The notes: generated by a model not told the origin, from the letters alone. A stretch of DNA of 64,000 nucleotides from Cylicocyclus nassatus (GCA_958299035.1 CATQJL010000112.1:18761361-18825360); one strand, 5' to 3'. Shown: positions 13,501-28,500, counted from the stretch's first letter. Translations and numbers: made by a program.

Positions 13501-16500
13501 TATTTCTGAACCCACTCTCATTAGTAACAAAAAAAGGTGATGTTTATGGCATTAGCATTGTATTCTAACAAAGCAGCAGAAGAATGAAGCCATAACAAAC
13601 GCCTGCTTGTATTCTAAATGGCAAATCGACTGTGATGTTTGTTTCAAAAACTGTTATTCAAAAGCATTATATGCTTCGCCTGCAAATTGCAAATTTGCAG
13701 TTCTTGATGTTTTTTTACAAAAAAAAATCATCAAGAATCACAGTAGAGAAAAATGATCAACAAATCTACGCAAAAGAATCTAGTTTATGATTCTGTTATT
13801 CAGCAACAATAAAAACTTTTAGCATAAAATATACATTAACGAAAAGCTGTGACGTAGACCACTCATCGCATGTGACGCAGACCATAGAGAGCTGGTAGTT
13901 AATGGGGAACGACGAGCAGACAAAAAGGGGATGAGAAAATTAAAGCTGCGTGGAAAGAGGGGTAATAATGTTTGTGATGGGAATTGCGTCTGTTCTGTAA
14001 AATTGAATTCGAGCAGAGCAAAATCCAGTCCTCCAAAACTTTCTTCTAAATCTTCGATTTGTTTTGGACGTTGTAAGATGAGGATTTTTGATCGTATAAG
14101 GCTGGAACTAAGTTTTGCATCAAAATTCCAGAAAATCTCTTTTAGAATACTCGGAAAATCTTTTTCGTAGTCTTTTCACTGTATAAAGCACAAGTGGTAA
14201 TTTTTACTATATATGAAAAGACTTTTTTGACAAAATCAAAATTGAGAATCGAAAATTCCAGCTTTTTATGAAATATCCGATTGTTGAAGAGTAGATCAAA
14301 CCCAGAATAAAATAGCAATAGAGACTGTTGGATTTTCTATGCTTTTTTAGCTATTAACAATTAAAAAGTTCTTGGTTCTACCGGCTCTTGTTGACGTGAT
14401 ATGAAGAAATAAGTGTTTCAAAAATAAGTTTTTCTTTTGGCACATCAGAAAAACCCACAGTTTGCTCTCTAGGTGTTTTATAAGTTTAAGAGCATTACGG
14501 TAAGATTTTACGATTTTTTTATCTATTTAGATTAGCAGCAAAATCAAGCAATACGTTAAAAATTCGCGAAAAAAGCCATACATCGAGTAAACGCATGGCG
14601 CATTCTAAAAAAACCAACATACTGCTTTTGCACAGCTTTCACACAATAACATTAGTCACACACAAACAACAATCGTCGTTTTATCCGTCTCTGTGGGACT
14701 CATTAGCTCGTAGATTACTTGGACAAATGTCAGTATCATTAACAAACGATTATAGCAGTATAAATCAAAAGTAACGACTTGTACATACAACTTTGTGCAG
14801 TTTTTTACATATCATTAGCCTGACTTGGAATAGAAACTACCGTATACCACAACCAACATATACGGTAATTGCTTTATATGTTTAGCCAGCTATTAATCAT
14901 CTAGCTTAGCAGCCGGGAAACAGTCAGCAAGTAGACATGAGCAGAAATAGCAGGACGACGGAAGAAGAGAGGAAAAAAGACAAATTACAAATTAGCTAAA
15001 GTTAAAAGTCAGTTCTAAGTTAGCTAGAGTTAAGAGTTTAGAACATGTGACGCAAAACTCAAACAATTTCATTCGAATGCATCATTCGTTGACGTTAACT
15101 ATGAACAATCTCGGGTACAATTTTCATCCACAGAACTCAAAAACTCAATTTAGAGGAAGATTTTTTGTTGCGCTTGATGACTCAAATAGTGAAAAATCTG
15201 TATCATCACCAGCTGTTGCGCATGATGATTCAAATAGCAAAAAAATCTGTATCACCTGCGTATACTGCTTTACTAAAATCAAAAATCTAACAAAAACCAT
15301 GGACGATTTGAATAGGAAGCGCTTTTAAGCCTATATCCATGCAAAAATTTCTTATGCAGCACTTCGTAATAAACTCCACTAGATATTCTGCAGAACCCGT
15401 GTCGAATATTTTTTATTTACGACTTTAATATGTCCTTTTGCTGAGATAGCTCCATAAAATGCTTGCATAGCAGAATGAGCAAATATGGCGAGATTGTGAC
15501 ACTCGAAATAATCTTGCAATTCTGGAAAGAAGGTAATTTTAATTGCATCCGGATCAAAATATCACGTAGTTCTCCTCTGCAAATATTTAAGATTTTCAAG
15601 GAGATAATCACTACCAGACTTCATAGAAGCTCTAAAGAAAGAAGCTACCTAACTTGTTCGTGCTTTTACAACAAGACACATATATTTGGAATCAGCTTCG
15701 AACACTGATGCCAAATATGCTGTTCCCAGCTGCCGCGCATCATTCGCAACGGAGTTATGAGGCCTGCTTCCCTATGACTCGCTCCACCGGCAATTCTAGG
15801 GGAAACACGGCAATGACTACAAGAGAATCGTGTGGTGAAATGGTAAGTGTCTCGCTCCATAAGCTGATGGTCCAGGTTTCGATTTCTGTTGCATGTTTTT
15901 CGTTTCGCAAGTCCTCAACAGTGTTCAGAATACACTTTTGTTAACAGTGCATTCAGAATGCGTCTTACTACATTTCTCGATGCTGCCCCGTTTTGGATTG
16001 CAAATGATTTTTGAGCGGGCTCGGGGCAGAACATCTTCGATTCATGATAACCTCACTCACCAGATGCACGTAGACATGATCGAACACTTGTGAACCATGT
16101 TTGGGTTTCGAACTATCTTTGCAAAACGGAAACAAGCAATAGGACTCGAACCCCGGACCATCAGCTTATGGAGCGAGACACCATTTCAACGCACGACCTC
16201 CGGCAGTCGTCGTCGTGTCTCCACTAGACTTGGCGGTGGAACAAGTCATAGGGGAGGAGGCCTTATAACTCCGTTGCGAATGATGCGCGGCAGCTGGGAA
16301 CAGCAAATTTGGCATCAGCGTTCGAAGCTAATTCCAAATATATGTGTCTTATTCCAAAAGCGCGAGCTAAGTTACGTAGCTTCCCTCGTAAGAAGCAAAG
16401 ACTACTTCTAGACTGTTCTCTATAACAAAAAGATTACATTCAAAAGTGCGGATCGTTGGCTAGTAAGCGCATAAAGAAGAAAATTGAAAAATGATGAAAT

Positions 16501-19500
16501 TTTTCCGATATCCAAAATTTTGAGGTCAGACGATTCACAAAACAAGCTTCTAGGTACAAACTTGTACATCTAAAGGTAGCAGGCTTCTTAGCTTTCTGCC
16601 ATAGGTATCAATTCCGTAAATGTATAAGAAAGAAACATTGCAAACAAGAAATTTGGAATAGATGCGAAATTTGAGAATGTAATGGTAACAAATTTCTTAG
16701 GTGTCAGTTTGCAAGACATTTTCGTAATGAAATTTCTACACAAGTGCGTGAGCAGATTTCATAGAAGACAATTTCATTCAGTACCGCGAAACTTTTAGGA
16801 GATGTGCAAGAAATTACACAAAACCTAGTGCGTAAGATCAGTGACGCAGCTAACGCAGAACTTATGGTCGCTGCGACGCGGTTGCAAACGCGTCGCCGGC
16901 TTGAGTGCAGATTACGCCTGGTCTGCGTCACTGGCTCAAGTCTAGTTATTTACGCCAAGACAATAAAAGTTTTTATTTTTCTGCACTAAATGAGTAAATA
17001 TAAGTTCCAGCTTACGTAGGACATTACGCAGTGGTTTTTATCGTGGCAAATAATTGTGAATTCCGCGAGCAAAGCCATAAATCTGATGATTACAGACTGC
17101 TATGCCTGCTTCATTTTACTACCTTGCTGACGTAAATGAACGAATTCTGGGGATTTTTAGCATTCCAGAAACAGAGCATAAATTTAGAATTAACCGTAAA
17201 ATTTTAAAGCAAAAACACATTGATAGCCGACTTGACAGCGGAATAACAATGACGTGGTAGAAAGTCCATTGTTTTTAACTACTGGTTACCATTGTTGGTG
17301 AGAATGACACCAATCTACTTACCGCTTAATGGCTGCCATACATGCTACCATACCAAGCTAATTACTCCAACAACTAAGTAAAATAAGCACTCAACACGCT
17401 CACATTATTGTTTTCGACGTCATTTTGATTACTTCAGAAGAGAAAAGACAAAGCACAAACACTTTGAAACCAAGCAGCCAACGTTGAAACCACTAATGGA
17501 AGCTGACTAAAGCGCAAACATTTCAGCTGCAAAGTTCTAGCTCAACGCAGCAAAAAAGAGGAATAAATGGTAAATGAGAAGAGAGAAGCCTGGCAATAAA
17601 CGTGTGCATTTGAAATGATCATTTGGAAATTTCCATTAGTGAGCGGGGGCATTACATTTCTTTTCTAGCGCTTTCTAAACGATATGAGGGCCTTTTAGCA
17701 ATGCGCAAATGAAACGTATTCATGTGAATTAGAAAGAGGAGAGAAAATTGGATGCAGGAAAAAATCAAATGTAAAGCGAAATTTTGAGAAATAACCTTGC
17801 GAAACGTGGGTTTGTCGCAGATATTCACGTTCTAGACTATTTTAGAGTAAAGCACAGCAGTAATGAGGCAAAAACATGCAAATTAGGTAAATTTGTTCCC
17901 GTGTAAGGCCCCGGACAGACTTCACGCGATTTGATCGTCGCGACTGAATCGCGACGAGACAACTGTTACAACATCATTCTATTATTCCATCATTCTTTAC
18001 AACATTATTCCGATCAACTTGCATTTCGGTCGTGATACTTTTCTAGCCCGAAATTTTTGAATGTGAAATAAAAATGAATGGAAGTGTCGGCGATTTAGTC
18101 GCGATGATCAAATCGCGTGAAGTCTGTCCGGGACCTAAGAGCTTCTACAGGGTGTCCCAAAAGTTACACACTTTTCAATCGTTAATATCTCTCTTTCCAT
18201 TGTGTCTTTTTCCGCCATTTAAGTACCATTCTGTAGAGGAGGCTTCAGTCTAGATTTGCAGTATCGAGCGAATCATCGATCACTCTTCATTACTGTAAGA
18301 TTACTGTGGGAACTTCGACAAGGATTTTAGGCCATTGGAAGCCATATTCTGCCTCGGAACAAAACCAAACAAACCAAAAACTCTTATACCATGGCAATGG
18401 AAGCCGCTGATTTTGAATGTAAAATTTCCACCTTGCTGCGATGCTTCTTTCCAAGTTATCCCTGGTAAAGCGTAATAATCGAATTCCCACTATATGTCAG
18501 AAATGTGATTATACCGTCAAAAAAGCTGAAAACACTCGTAAAAAGTTGTGAAGTGGAATCAGCGTGCGCAGAAACCCTAGTACACGAATTTTCAGATTTT
18601 TAGAAAAAAGATTTTGTCAGATGACACATTTCACAATGGTTCCATATGCTGGAAGTTCTTACCGTAATCCTACAGTAACGAAGAGCGATCGGTGATTCGA
18701 TCGATACTGTAAATCTAAGCTGAAGCCTCCTCTACAGAATGGTACTTAACTGGCAAAAAAAGATCCGTTGGGAAGAGAGATGTTGACTATTGAAAAATGT
18801 GCACTTACTTTTGGGACACCCTGTATAAGTCGAAGCTAATGAACGAGAGCAGGAAGAAGAAGAAAGTGATAAGAAGAAAGAAGAAGAAGTGGAATAATTT
18901 TATGCTTAGCATATCACAGTCTAAATGTTTATAAAGTAAAGAAAAACGGACTTGAACTGCTGAAAGTGCTTCTGAAGACAGTTGCAAAAAAGTGGAAGTC
19001 AAGCGCTCAAGCCCACATTGCTAATTGATAGTCCCGATGTCGTAATTTGTCAGATGTTTGCAGGAAAAACATGGGAAAAGTGAGAAGCGGCAATACTCTC
19101 CCAACAAGGCGATTTCCTATGCATTTTCGATGACTTTGAAGTTTGGAAATGCAAAGCCAAAAACATCAAGAAATTTAAGACCACATTACATCTTCGAGAG
19201 CAGCAAGAACGTTTGTTTGAAGCTTTTGAACATTGGGAGGAATGGCAAATAAGAAATGGCTCAAGCATGGAAAGCTAGACGATTAGTGCAGAACGGAGCA
19301 ATAATTTGCATTTTTCCCCATACTCTGCACTAAATTTTGTTTTCAGCTCATCGTCTGGATGTTCATATGACATTCAGCTCTATAATGATAAAGCTTTTAG
19401 GCTGAAAAACTAGATCCTTACCGTATCTCAATCTTTGAAATCTGAAACCTTGAATGGGAACTATCATGACGTGCTTAACCACATTTTCTTGAGATTGCAA

Positions 19501-22500
19501 AGTTTTTACCAAAGAAAAATGCAAATGTATTCCGCGGGAAGAGTGGCGATTTTGAATTGAAAAAAGTTCTACGTATTTCCAACAAAAATCTTCCCGAGTT
19601 TTCTACGAAACAGCTACAAACTTGCATGCACTTACACGAAGTAAGTGTTTTCAGTGAATTACTACTACGTGTTGATAGCTGAGTAAAGTCATATGGCGAC
19701 ATTTGCTTGACATTTGAAAAGCTACAAACGCTGTGTCTGCCTAATTACTTACATTTATATCGCAAGCAATGATACAATTTAATCTGTTTGCAGAGGAAGT
19801 ACTTCGCATTAGTAGTACTTGTGATACAAATTGTCATAGACTGGCACATGAGTATCTGATGATGCAGCTGATGGTTGTGAGAAGGTTTGCTTTGAAAAAG
19901 CCTTTTTTAAATCCGATTCTGAATGAAAAAAAATACCCGAAAGAAGGGTCGAGCAAATATACAAATATTTGACAGTCAGAAGCTTATGCGCTTTCCCTCC
20001 GATGAATCCGGACAACGGTAAATTTTACATACACACTCATTTGGTTGTCTCCAAGATAGACTGTGCCCCTCTAGGATTGTAGGACTGTAGCGTTACGGTA
20101 GCTTATCCGACAAACTCTGGGTTACTGCAAATCTTTATTTGCGTACATAACGCTTTCTACTAGTGAGTTGATGGCAAACTATATGCCGTAATTCCTTGAA
20201 ATGACCCTGTGATAGACCTCCTCATAAAAGAAAACCCTTGGAAATCTGCGTTTTCGACCACGATTGGGCCAATTTCAGATAAAACAGTAAAAGAATTGCG
20301 GCCATATAGTCAGAAACGACGGCCACCTACAGTATGCGGATTAACTCCGCAAGACCACCATGAAGACAACCAATCATTTTCGTAGGAAATGCATAATTTT
20401 AGTCTGCGTGGTGTCATGCCAACTGTCAACTTTCATAAAAACAGTCATGTCAACTGTCAACTTTCATAAAAACAAATTCCTCGGAGTTATTAGATCACGT
20501 CATTGTGTTCTTATAATCGGATATACCAAATTTACCCTGATTTGCTTGATCGAGATAGGAGACGACATCTACGGTCATTATTATGACCGCAAAGGACAAC
20601 TTGAAGCACCAACACTGACAGCCGAAGGGAAATTGCCTGCCCTGGGGCAATCCGCTTCTAATTCCACATTTTTTTTCTCCAACACAAATGAGCGACTCTG
20701 ATTAATGAAGTCGGATTAAGATGTCTTATGAAGCATGCAAAGGCTCTAGCAATGGCTATGGCGAAGAAGGTAAAAAAAAAAGAGAAGAGGAAAAATGAAC
20801 GAGCATCTGACACGTACCTCGGCTTAAAATGCTTTCGGGTGATGTAACCTCGTAGACTGCTTTGAAGTCGTACGATGAGCTCAGCACGCCAAGCGATTTT
20901 CTTTGCCACTGAAAAAAACTAATTCATGGGATTTTCGTCCATTAACATTGGGAACAAGTAATCCGGTGACATGAATCAGAATCCAAAAGAAATGTAGTCA
21001 GCGTGTCCGATTTCAGTCTAGGCAAGTATTGAAATTGACAAGCAAAAAGAAAAAAAAAGCTTTTAAAACTCATTTAATCAGATTTTTTCCAGAAGAGACC
21101 TATAGAACCGCGTACTTTTGGCTTTATTTAGGCTTCAGTAACGGCCCCAAATATCTTGTTCACTGATAGGAAGGGGGGGGGGGGTCGAAAGAAGGGGGAA
21201 AGGGGTGGGGAGGAAGAGCCTAGATGGCTATACACCCTGAAAAAAATTGGAACCCCCTCGAAATTCTAGCGAACTTGACGCGCAAAAAAATTCTACAGAA
21301 TCAATTGAATTTTCATTGAGCCATGAGATAATTTTGATTAATCATGAATAACACAAACTTGTAGATGTACACAACTCGCGCAGATCATTTTTAAAATTTT
21401 TGGGACCCATTTTTGGGACTGCCGGGCTTAACTTTTAATCGACTGATTGCAGATCGAATAAATTAAAGGAAAAATAAATTAAGAGAATTTTAAACGTTTG
21501 GTTTAGTTGCGCAAATTTAGCCTCTCTCTCCTCTGGTTGTTTGGAAGAAAAGCAGGCAACATAAACCCGCATCAATAATTACTTTGTAGGCTGCCTTCCG
21601 TTCTTCCTTCCGTGTTTACAACAAAATTGAGAGACTCAGCATTTCTAAATATAAACAACAAACATTTTTCTATCCCTAGCAAGTCCGAACTTTCCAACTT
21701 CGAGACAATCTATTTGCACAAGTGCAAGTCTGCACTATTTTTTCGAGAAAAGTAAATGCAAGTCTGCACCGTTAGAGAAAAGTGCATTTCCACATTTGCC
21801 TCAAATCTATCACTTTTTGCAAGCATCCGTTTTCGCAGCCCTCATACGCATAATCTTTTCCTAAACTACTACCATAAATAAAGAAGATGAATATGAGCAC
21901 TGGTAAACGTAAATGGGAACCCATTTTGTGGAAGAAAAATGACAAAGAAGTAAGCCATATGGATGGCTTTCAAAGAGGATTAGAGCAAACCTTTTGCAAT
22001 TTATCCAACACTAAAGCTAAAGGCAGCTCTAAGCAAAGCTAACACTAAGCTAACACTTTAAAGAAACCGAAAAGAAAGCCGAGTCATCGAAAAACAGTGG
22101 AATGCATCAGTTTGCGGGGAGGAGTTTGCAAATGCTAATTCAAGGAACAAACATCGTCCGAAACAACAGAGATCTGGGCTTAAGGGATTCATCTAATTTG
22201 AGATTCTGGCCAACGATTGCACAGGAGGAGAGGGATAGAGGGAGGGGAGGGGGGGGGGGTCAAAACCGAATGAGCATTGGAGTAACAAGATTATTTACGA
22301 GTGGATCACATGATGACAACAACACAATGTGACAAGCGAATCCTATATCTGGCAATAGAATTCAATTCGAACGCAATGAATTCCAGACATCCCAGCGTCA
22401 CACTGGCCACATCTTTTTTTCCAAAATGGAATTTTCAACAAAGATTCTAAACTTAGCACGCATGTGATTAGAAAAATTGTACACTGAAGACGTGGTAGTC

Positions 22501-25500
22501 ACTGCAACACAAAATGCGAATGAGTTTGATATAATCGGTATAAGAAAACGAAGAAAAAAACTATATATTCGCTGCTTTGAGGAACAGAATAAGAGTACAC
22601 TTATACTATTCAGGCGGATTTACATAATATGATTATCTCTGAAGTAAGCATAGTTGTCATCCCATTATTGCGAAGGAAAGCGCTCAAAACAGCCATTCGA
22701 TGTAAAACAGCGGTGGGCAATTTTCCTATCAGCCTTGAACATTCGGTATAGTGAGCACTGTCCAAACATCCTAAGCCCTGGACTCCTTAAGGGCCGGGCA
22801 CACTTCACGCGATTTCAGTCGCGACGCGATTTGGTAGTATTCTAAGTGTCCATAACTCATTGTAAGCAGATTTTGAATGTATGGAAGATGAGGCATTCTA
22901 TCAATCCACGCATGTTATACACACTATGCATGCGCAGTTTGCTAATGTTGGATCTGAAGACTTCTGGCGAATTTCCAAATCGCGTGAAGTATGCCCGGCC
23001 CTCTATACGAAACACAAAACCTTATTGCAATATTGTGCAGCTGCTCATGGCGTTGTGTTACTGCAACTCTTTTTTCAAGTCAATGCAGCAGCGCAATTTT
23101 TATGCCGTATCAATGTTGAGCAGTTTTTGTGCTCTTGCATTGTGCAGAACCATTTTGCTATAGTGTTATGTACTGCAGAGTCTATATTCTCGCTGCAGCA
23201 TGCAACCCTTTTAGCTTTGCTTCAACGTGAAGCAGCCTTTCTCTTGTTGCATTGTTCCAATACCGCTTTACTTATGTTACTGCAGAGCAATTCTATTGTC
23301 TCGCTGCAGCATGCAACCCTTTTAGCTTTGCTTCAACGTAAAGGAGCCTTTCTCTTGTTGCATTGTTACAATACCGCTTTACTTATGTTATGTTACTGCA
23401 GAGCAATTCTATTTAGCTGCAGATGCATCCCTTATGGCCATGAAGCAGCCCTTCTGTCGTTACATTGTTGCAGGAAGATGGCTGTAGTGTTCTTGCTGCT
23501 ATGCACCAGTGCAACTCTTATGGCACAGCTTCAACGTGAAGCAGCTTTTTTGTCATTGCACTGTTGCAGGACCACTCTGCTACAATGTTATGTCACTGCC
23601 ATGCAAAAGCGCAACTCTCATGGCATAGCTTCAACGTGAACCAGCCTTGCTGCTGTTACACTATTGTGGCTACTCTGTCTGTTGTGCTACTGTCGAGCAA
23701 CTGGGGAACGGTCAGGAGTCACGGTCGGCGCGAATTTTTCGCGAAGCGATGCCGCAAGGGATGTCAGCAAAACAGAAGCTAGCTGTGGTGGCTCCGTGGC
23801 TTTCAGTGCCTTAGGCGGAAATAGCGCCTTTGGTGGAGCAATGTAGATGCTGGTAGACAAGGTAGTTCAGCAGCTTTATTGAGTCAATCAACATGCCCGC
23901 ATGGGTGCAATGGTAGAATGCTGTAGATTGTAGGCGTGACGAAATAACATTACAAATATCTGGACAGAAATATACTCGTATCACAGCGGGTCATGCTTAT
24001 GGCATAATCTTTACGGTGCTTGTACCAGAATAATGATAAGTTGTGAGGAAGGTGCCGACAATGTCGGCACACTAGCATTCCTGGCGCAGTCTTACTTATG
24101 GCACGAGCCATGTATCTGCCCCCACCCCCCACCCCCCTAGACTGGCGCCGTGCCACTTTAGCTCCGGGCAGTTTTATGGGGTACAAAATTTAGACGCGAC
24201 GTGCGCGGCGAAGCGGCGCGGCTCGCGGCGTGACTCCTGACATGGAGCCGAGCAACTCGCGAGACGGTCGAATGGCGCGTATTGATCGATTGTCATTAAC
24301 TGGGAGAAGCAAGAAATAAGTTCAAATTTATTTCAGTACTTTCCGATTTCAACTGGTCATCCTCCATTATGCTTTCTAATGTACTGCCAAAAGTCTCGGA
24401 ATCTGGTAACCTCGCTGTTGTAGAGAACTGATCTAGTCTCGAAATGAAGGCTTAGGGGACGCGCGCCTTTCGACATACACCCGAGCAACTCTTACTCTCA
24501 ACTCTCGAGTCTCTGCAACGCGAAATTCTTATAATGTAGCTTCTATAGTGGTCGTCAATGCGTATTGGTTTTCCCTGTCGCATTCCAGCCTCAACATGAC
24601 GTTGGTGGAGCGCCGCATCGTTTCGGGCTTGCGCCACGTTGCAGACGCCCGTTTGGCGTGGCGTGACTAAGAGATGGCCTCAGAAATAATGCAAGAAAGT
24701 CTTTGCCACGTTTTTCTCGTCACGCCACGCCAAACGAGCGTCCGCTACGTGGCGCAGGCCGAAGCGTGACGGTGCCACTCCAATCCACGTCATGTTGAGG
24801 CTGGAAGGCATACGGTAGAAAAGATCAATAATTGAAAACGACTGTACTTCCTCAAGCAGCCTTGCTGCTGTTGCATTCTGTTAAGCTACTTGTGGTGTTG
24901 TGTTACTGCAAAGCAACCACAGGTTCCTGTCATTGCAGCAGCGCAACTCTTATGACGTACAACTTGACGCAGTGCTGTTGCATTGTAGCGGGACTATCCG
25001 TTTTAATGTTGCATAACTGCAAAGCAACTTTACTAAGCATTGTAACAGGACTACCCATTTTGGTGTTGCGCAATTGCAAAGCAACTTCAACACACATTGT
25101 AGAGGGGCTATCCGTTTTAGTGTTGCATAACTGCAAAGCAACTTTACTAAGCATTGTAACAGGACTACCCATTTTGGTGTTGCGCAATTGCAAAGCAACT
25201 TCAACACACATTGTAGAGGGACTATCCGTTTTAGTGTTGCATAACTGCAAAGCAACTTTACTAAGCATTGTAACAGGACTACCCATTTTGGTGTTGCGCA
25301 ATTGCAAAGCAACTTCAACACACATTGTAGAGGGACTATCCGTTTTAGTGTTGCATAACTGCAAAGCAACTTTACTAAGCATTGTAACAGGACTACCCAT
25401 TTTGGTGTTTCTCACCAAAATGGGTAGTCCTGTTACAATGCTTAGTAAAGTCTCACAACTGTAAATCGTGGGGAAGAGTTTGAGTTAACCATCACCTCTT

Positions 25501-28500
25501 GAAACTCGCACTGGCTATTATGGAACGCACCTAAACTTACGCAGGTATAGTCTTTGGATGACTCTTCAATCGAGTAGCCGCTAGGTAATCCCAAACGATC
25601 CCAATTCCTTCTTCATGCGACTCACACAAGCTTCAAAAAATTTTGAATTCTTAAATTACTCTTCGCTATGTTTTCGTGACATACAAACTCTACACAACGA
25701 CAGATTGAGCGGACTGTTATAACCCATGATAGTAGAAAGAAACTGTCAGTTGCAATGCTGATGTTTGTGGTGATAGTAGGTTGGCTTTGGGAAGTACATA
25801 CATGCATTGTGAGATTACGGAAACAAAGAGATGGGGAAGCGAGTGAAGCAGCTTAGGTTGAAATAAGTAAGCTGTAACGATAATGACTTGCTCGCAGGTG
25901 CAAACAAAAAATACCAAAAATCATTGATTCAGACACTTTCAAAAGTTCAAAAATCGAGGAAAGTCTGTAAAACAAACCGATCCACAAAACTGATCGGCCT
26001 TGCCCACTCCATAGAGCAGTCATAGCGAAGAGCAATAAGGGAAGAAAAAAGTAGAGAAAATGGGGCATATGCTTCCGCCGCTTCTCAAGAATCAGCAATA
26101 ATGGGTGCTGCTGTCGGAAAGCCTGGCATTTTTGGACGAACAAGAAAAGTGGCCACCAACAAACAAGTGATTATGCATGGAACAGGGAAGTGGATAAACG
26201 CAGACGATTCTCTTTGCCCAAAAAAAAGCCACCATGAAATTTCTGCTCGTTAAAAGCATATTCATTTCAAAACACAGATCAGGACTTTACAGATAAGAAA
26301 CAATTTGATACCTATTCAAAGGTATAGGAAGGAATGCTTGCCAGTGAAATGCATGCTGGAAGGAGAGAATTATCTGACAATGAGCAGGGATGCATTCAAC
26401 CGGAAATCCAATATTGTTCTCACATAAATCACCTTGCTCGGTCTTGCTAAGCCCTTCTACTGCAAGTGAACGCTAGTCTTTGGTTTCTCTTCTGCTCAGA
26501 AAAGAGCCTGGCCCTATCCGAATGAATTTCGACACCCCGTGCGTTGATTATAGTAATAAATTCGTCATAGTTAGAGTATCTAAAATTAGATGCTGACACC
26601 GGATGACGTCTGTGATCATAATAATGCAAAGTGGAAAATGCAATATAGCGAAATTTTGCACATAAAAGCTACTAATGCAGTAATAAAGCCTCCTCATGAC
26701 AGAAAAGGACTCTAGAGAGCTAATTAAATGGAAGAGAAGTTTTTGAAAGAAATATGTATATAAACAGCATCAATGATTTTTCCTAAATTATCCTGCATCT
26801 GCAAAATGGTCCCTTGAAGAAGGAAAGGATTTCTATTGATATTAATTTTGCAAGGTGATTGATGGTAAAATTGGTCAGCAGTTCAACTAGCTGAATCTAA
26901 TTTGAATGGTTCCCAAAGCACTTGCGAAAAAAAATGCAAGAATCCATCCTGTTTGTAAATCCATCACCAACCATATCTCTAATTCCTGAGTACCATTTAG
27001 GGTCCCTCGTGTAAGTTAATTTTGTATAGAAATGTGGATCTTTGCTTGGGTTCAGTTTTATTCTTGAGGTAAATCAAATGTTCGCATGTTCTAACTTCCT
27101 CAGAATTGAAACAATGCAGAGGAAAATGCTCACGAATTATGCATTTTCATTTCCTAGCAGAAAACTCGTCACGACATCAAGCTTCTACAGCAAGAGATGA
27201 CTGAATGTAAGGTTTTATGTAATTAGAGTTACCATATTTTTTTCTAATAGAAACTATGTTGGTACGAAAAAGGGCAGAAACGCTTATTCCCACTATCAAA
27301 CGAGAGAAAAGCATTAGGATCGCAAAAGCTAATGAATAGCAGTACAATGAATGTTCATTAGTATACCGCTTTATCTAAAGCAATCTGAGAGTACACCTGC
27401 CCTGGTGATACAAAACATCCATTTTCATTCAAATGACTCTGAAACTGAGCTTGAATATCATTACAACATAAAATTGAGCTTTGTTCAGGGATCAAATGCC
27501 ATTTTGAGTTCGTACTTTAGAATGTAGTGCTTTCATGATTCACCACATAAAGGAGGAATAGGGTAATTCGTTCAAAATGTCAAACTCGTTAAATGGATCA
27601 AGTTGATCTTTCTAAAAGGCCAGTGTTCCCCTTGAAAAGACATTTCTCCACGAAGTGTTTCAGGAATCCCAAAAAAGCGATGTGAACCTAGTCGAGAAAG
27701 TAAAGTGGAAAGTATAGCGAAGCTGGATGTATTTACGCCAAACAAGAATTTCACAAAACAGTGCAAATAAAAATACGATAAAAGACGTAGCCATATCTAA
27801 AGTGTTTACTACGAAGGATGGGAACCACGTATGGCTATAAATATGTTCCACAAATTAGATCTACTATAGCACATACACTAGAGCCTCTGAAACTATTTTT
27901 GGAGACGGGATAAAAAAGGAAAGAAATACTTTCAGACTTCAAGAAAAGTGATACTTAAGCTGTGTGAACATTCTAAAATAGAATAAAGCTCAATTTCGAA
28001 AACGACTCTCACTGAGCAATGAGTCTACCAGAAATGACATCACTCGCCCTCTATGTTTATGGAGACTCAAGTCTTCAAAGTCAACCTCAGTGATTAAACA
28101 AAGCTCATGACCTCGGACGTTTGGGATGAATCTCCAGGGGATACCTCGCGACTACCGACGACATTAGAAGAGAGCAGACATCAAAAGAAGAAAAAAGAAA
28201 ACTGGTCTGATTCGTCTCGTTAAAGTTAATGAAGAAGATCATCTATCTCATAGATTAGTTCCTAACTGACTGCCTATACGGTATGCATACGGTAGTGTGG
28301 CAGCAATTGTATGCCGTAGTGTAGCAGTAAAGAAATGACGCTAGCCACGTAAAATTTTATGGCTGTAATGGCCAAAATTCAACTTCGAATCTTTTGCTAC
28401 CTAGCCATAGCAACCTGCTTCAAAAAAAACTCGAATGCAAAATCTTCTTTAGAAACCGAAGAAAAATAAAAATCACTGCCTAGCAGTGGCAAAGTCCAGA

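Larger units (their letters stand above)
10780..20817 (-). other. 10-kb myosin VI intron
   Basis: Intron between the IQ exon and the tail. It contains a direct repeat at 12741-12909, a foldback element at 15636-16389, a Harbinger-like MITE at 17907-18135, a mariner-like MITE at 18148-18823, and a 31-bp tandem pair near 20418-20475. The remaining AT-rich sequence shows no convincing exon; a very short missing exon cannot be excluded. Confidence 0.75.

Noticed and set aside
22881..23639. 252-codon plus-strand open frame
   Set aside because: It spans a MITE and degenerate 111-114 bp repeats whose period is a multiple of three; it is Leu-rich and repetitive and lies antisense in a myosin intron.
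24990..25407. CRISPR-like look of regular repeats
   Set aside because: The repeats are contiguous 57-bp monomers without unique spacers, in eukaryotic intron DNA.
24832..25464. 210-codon plus frame and 139-162 codon minus frames
   Set aside because: The 57-bp satellite monomer equals 19 codons, so several frames stay open by construction.
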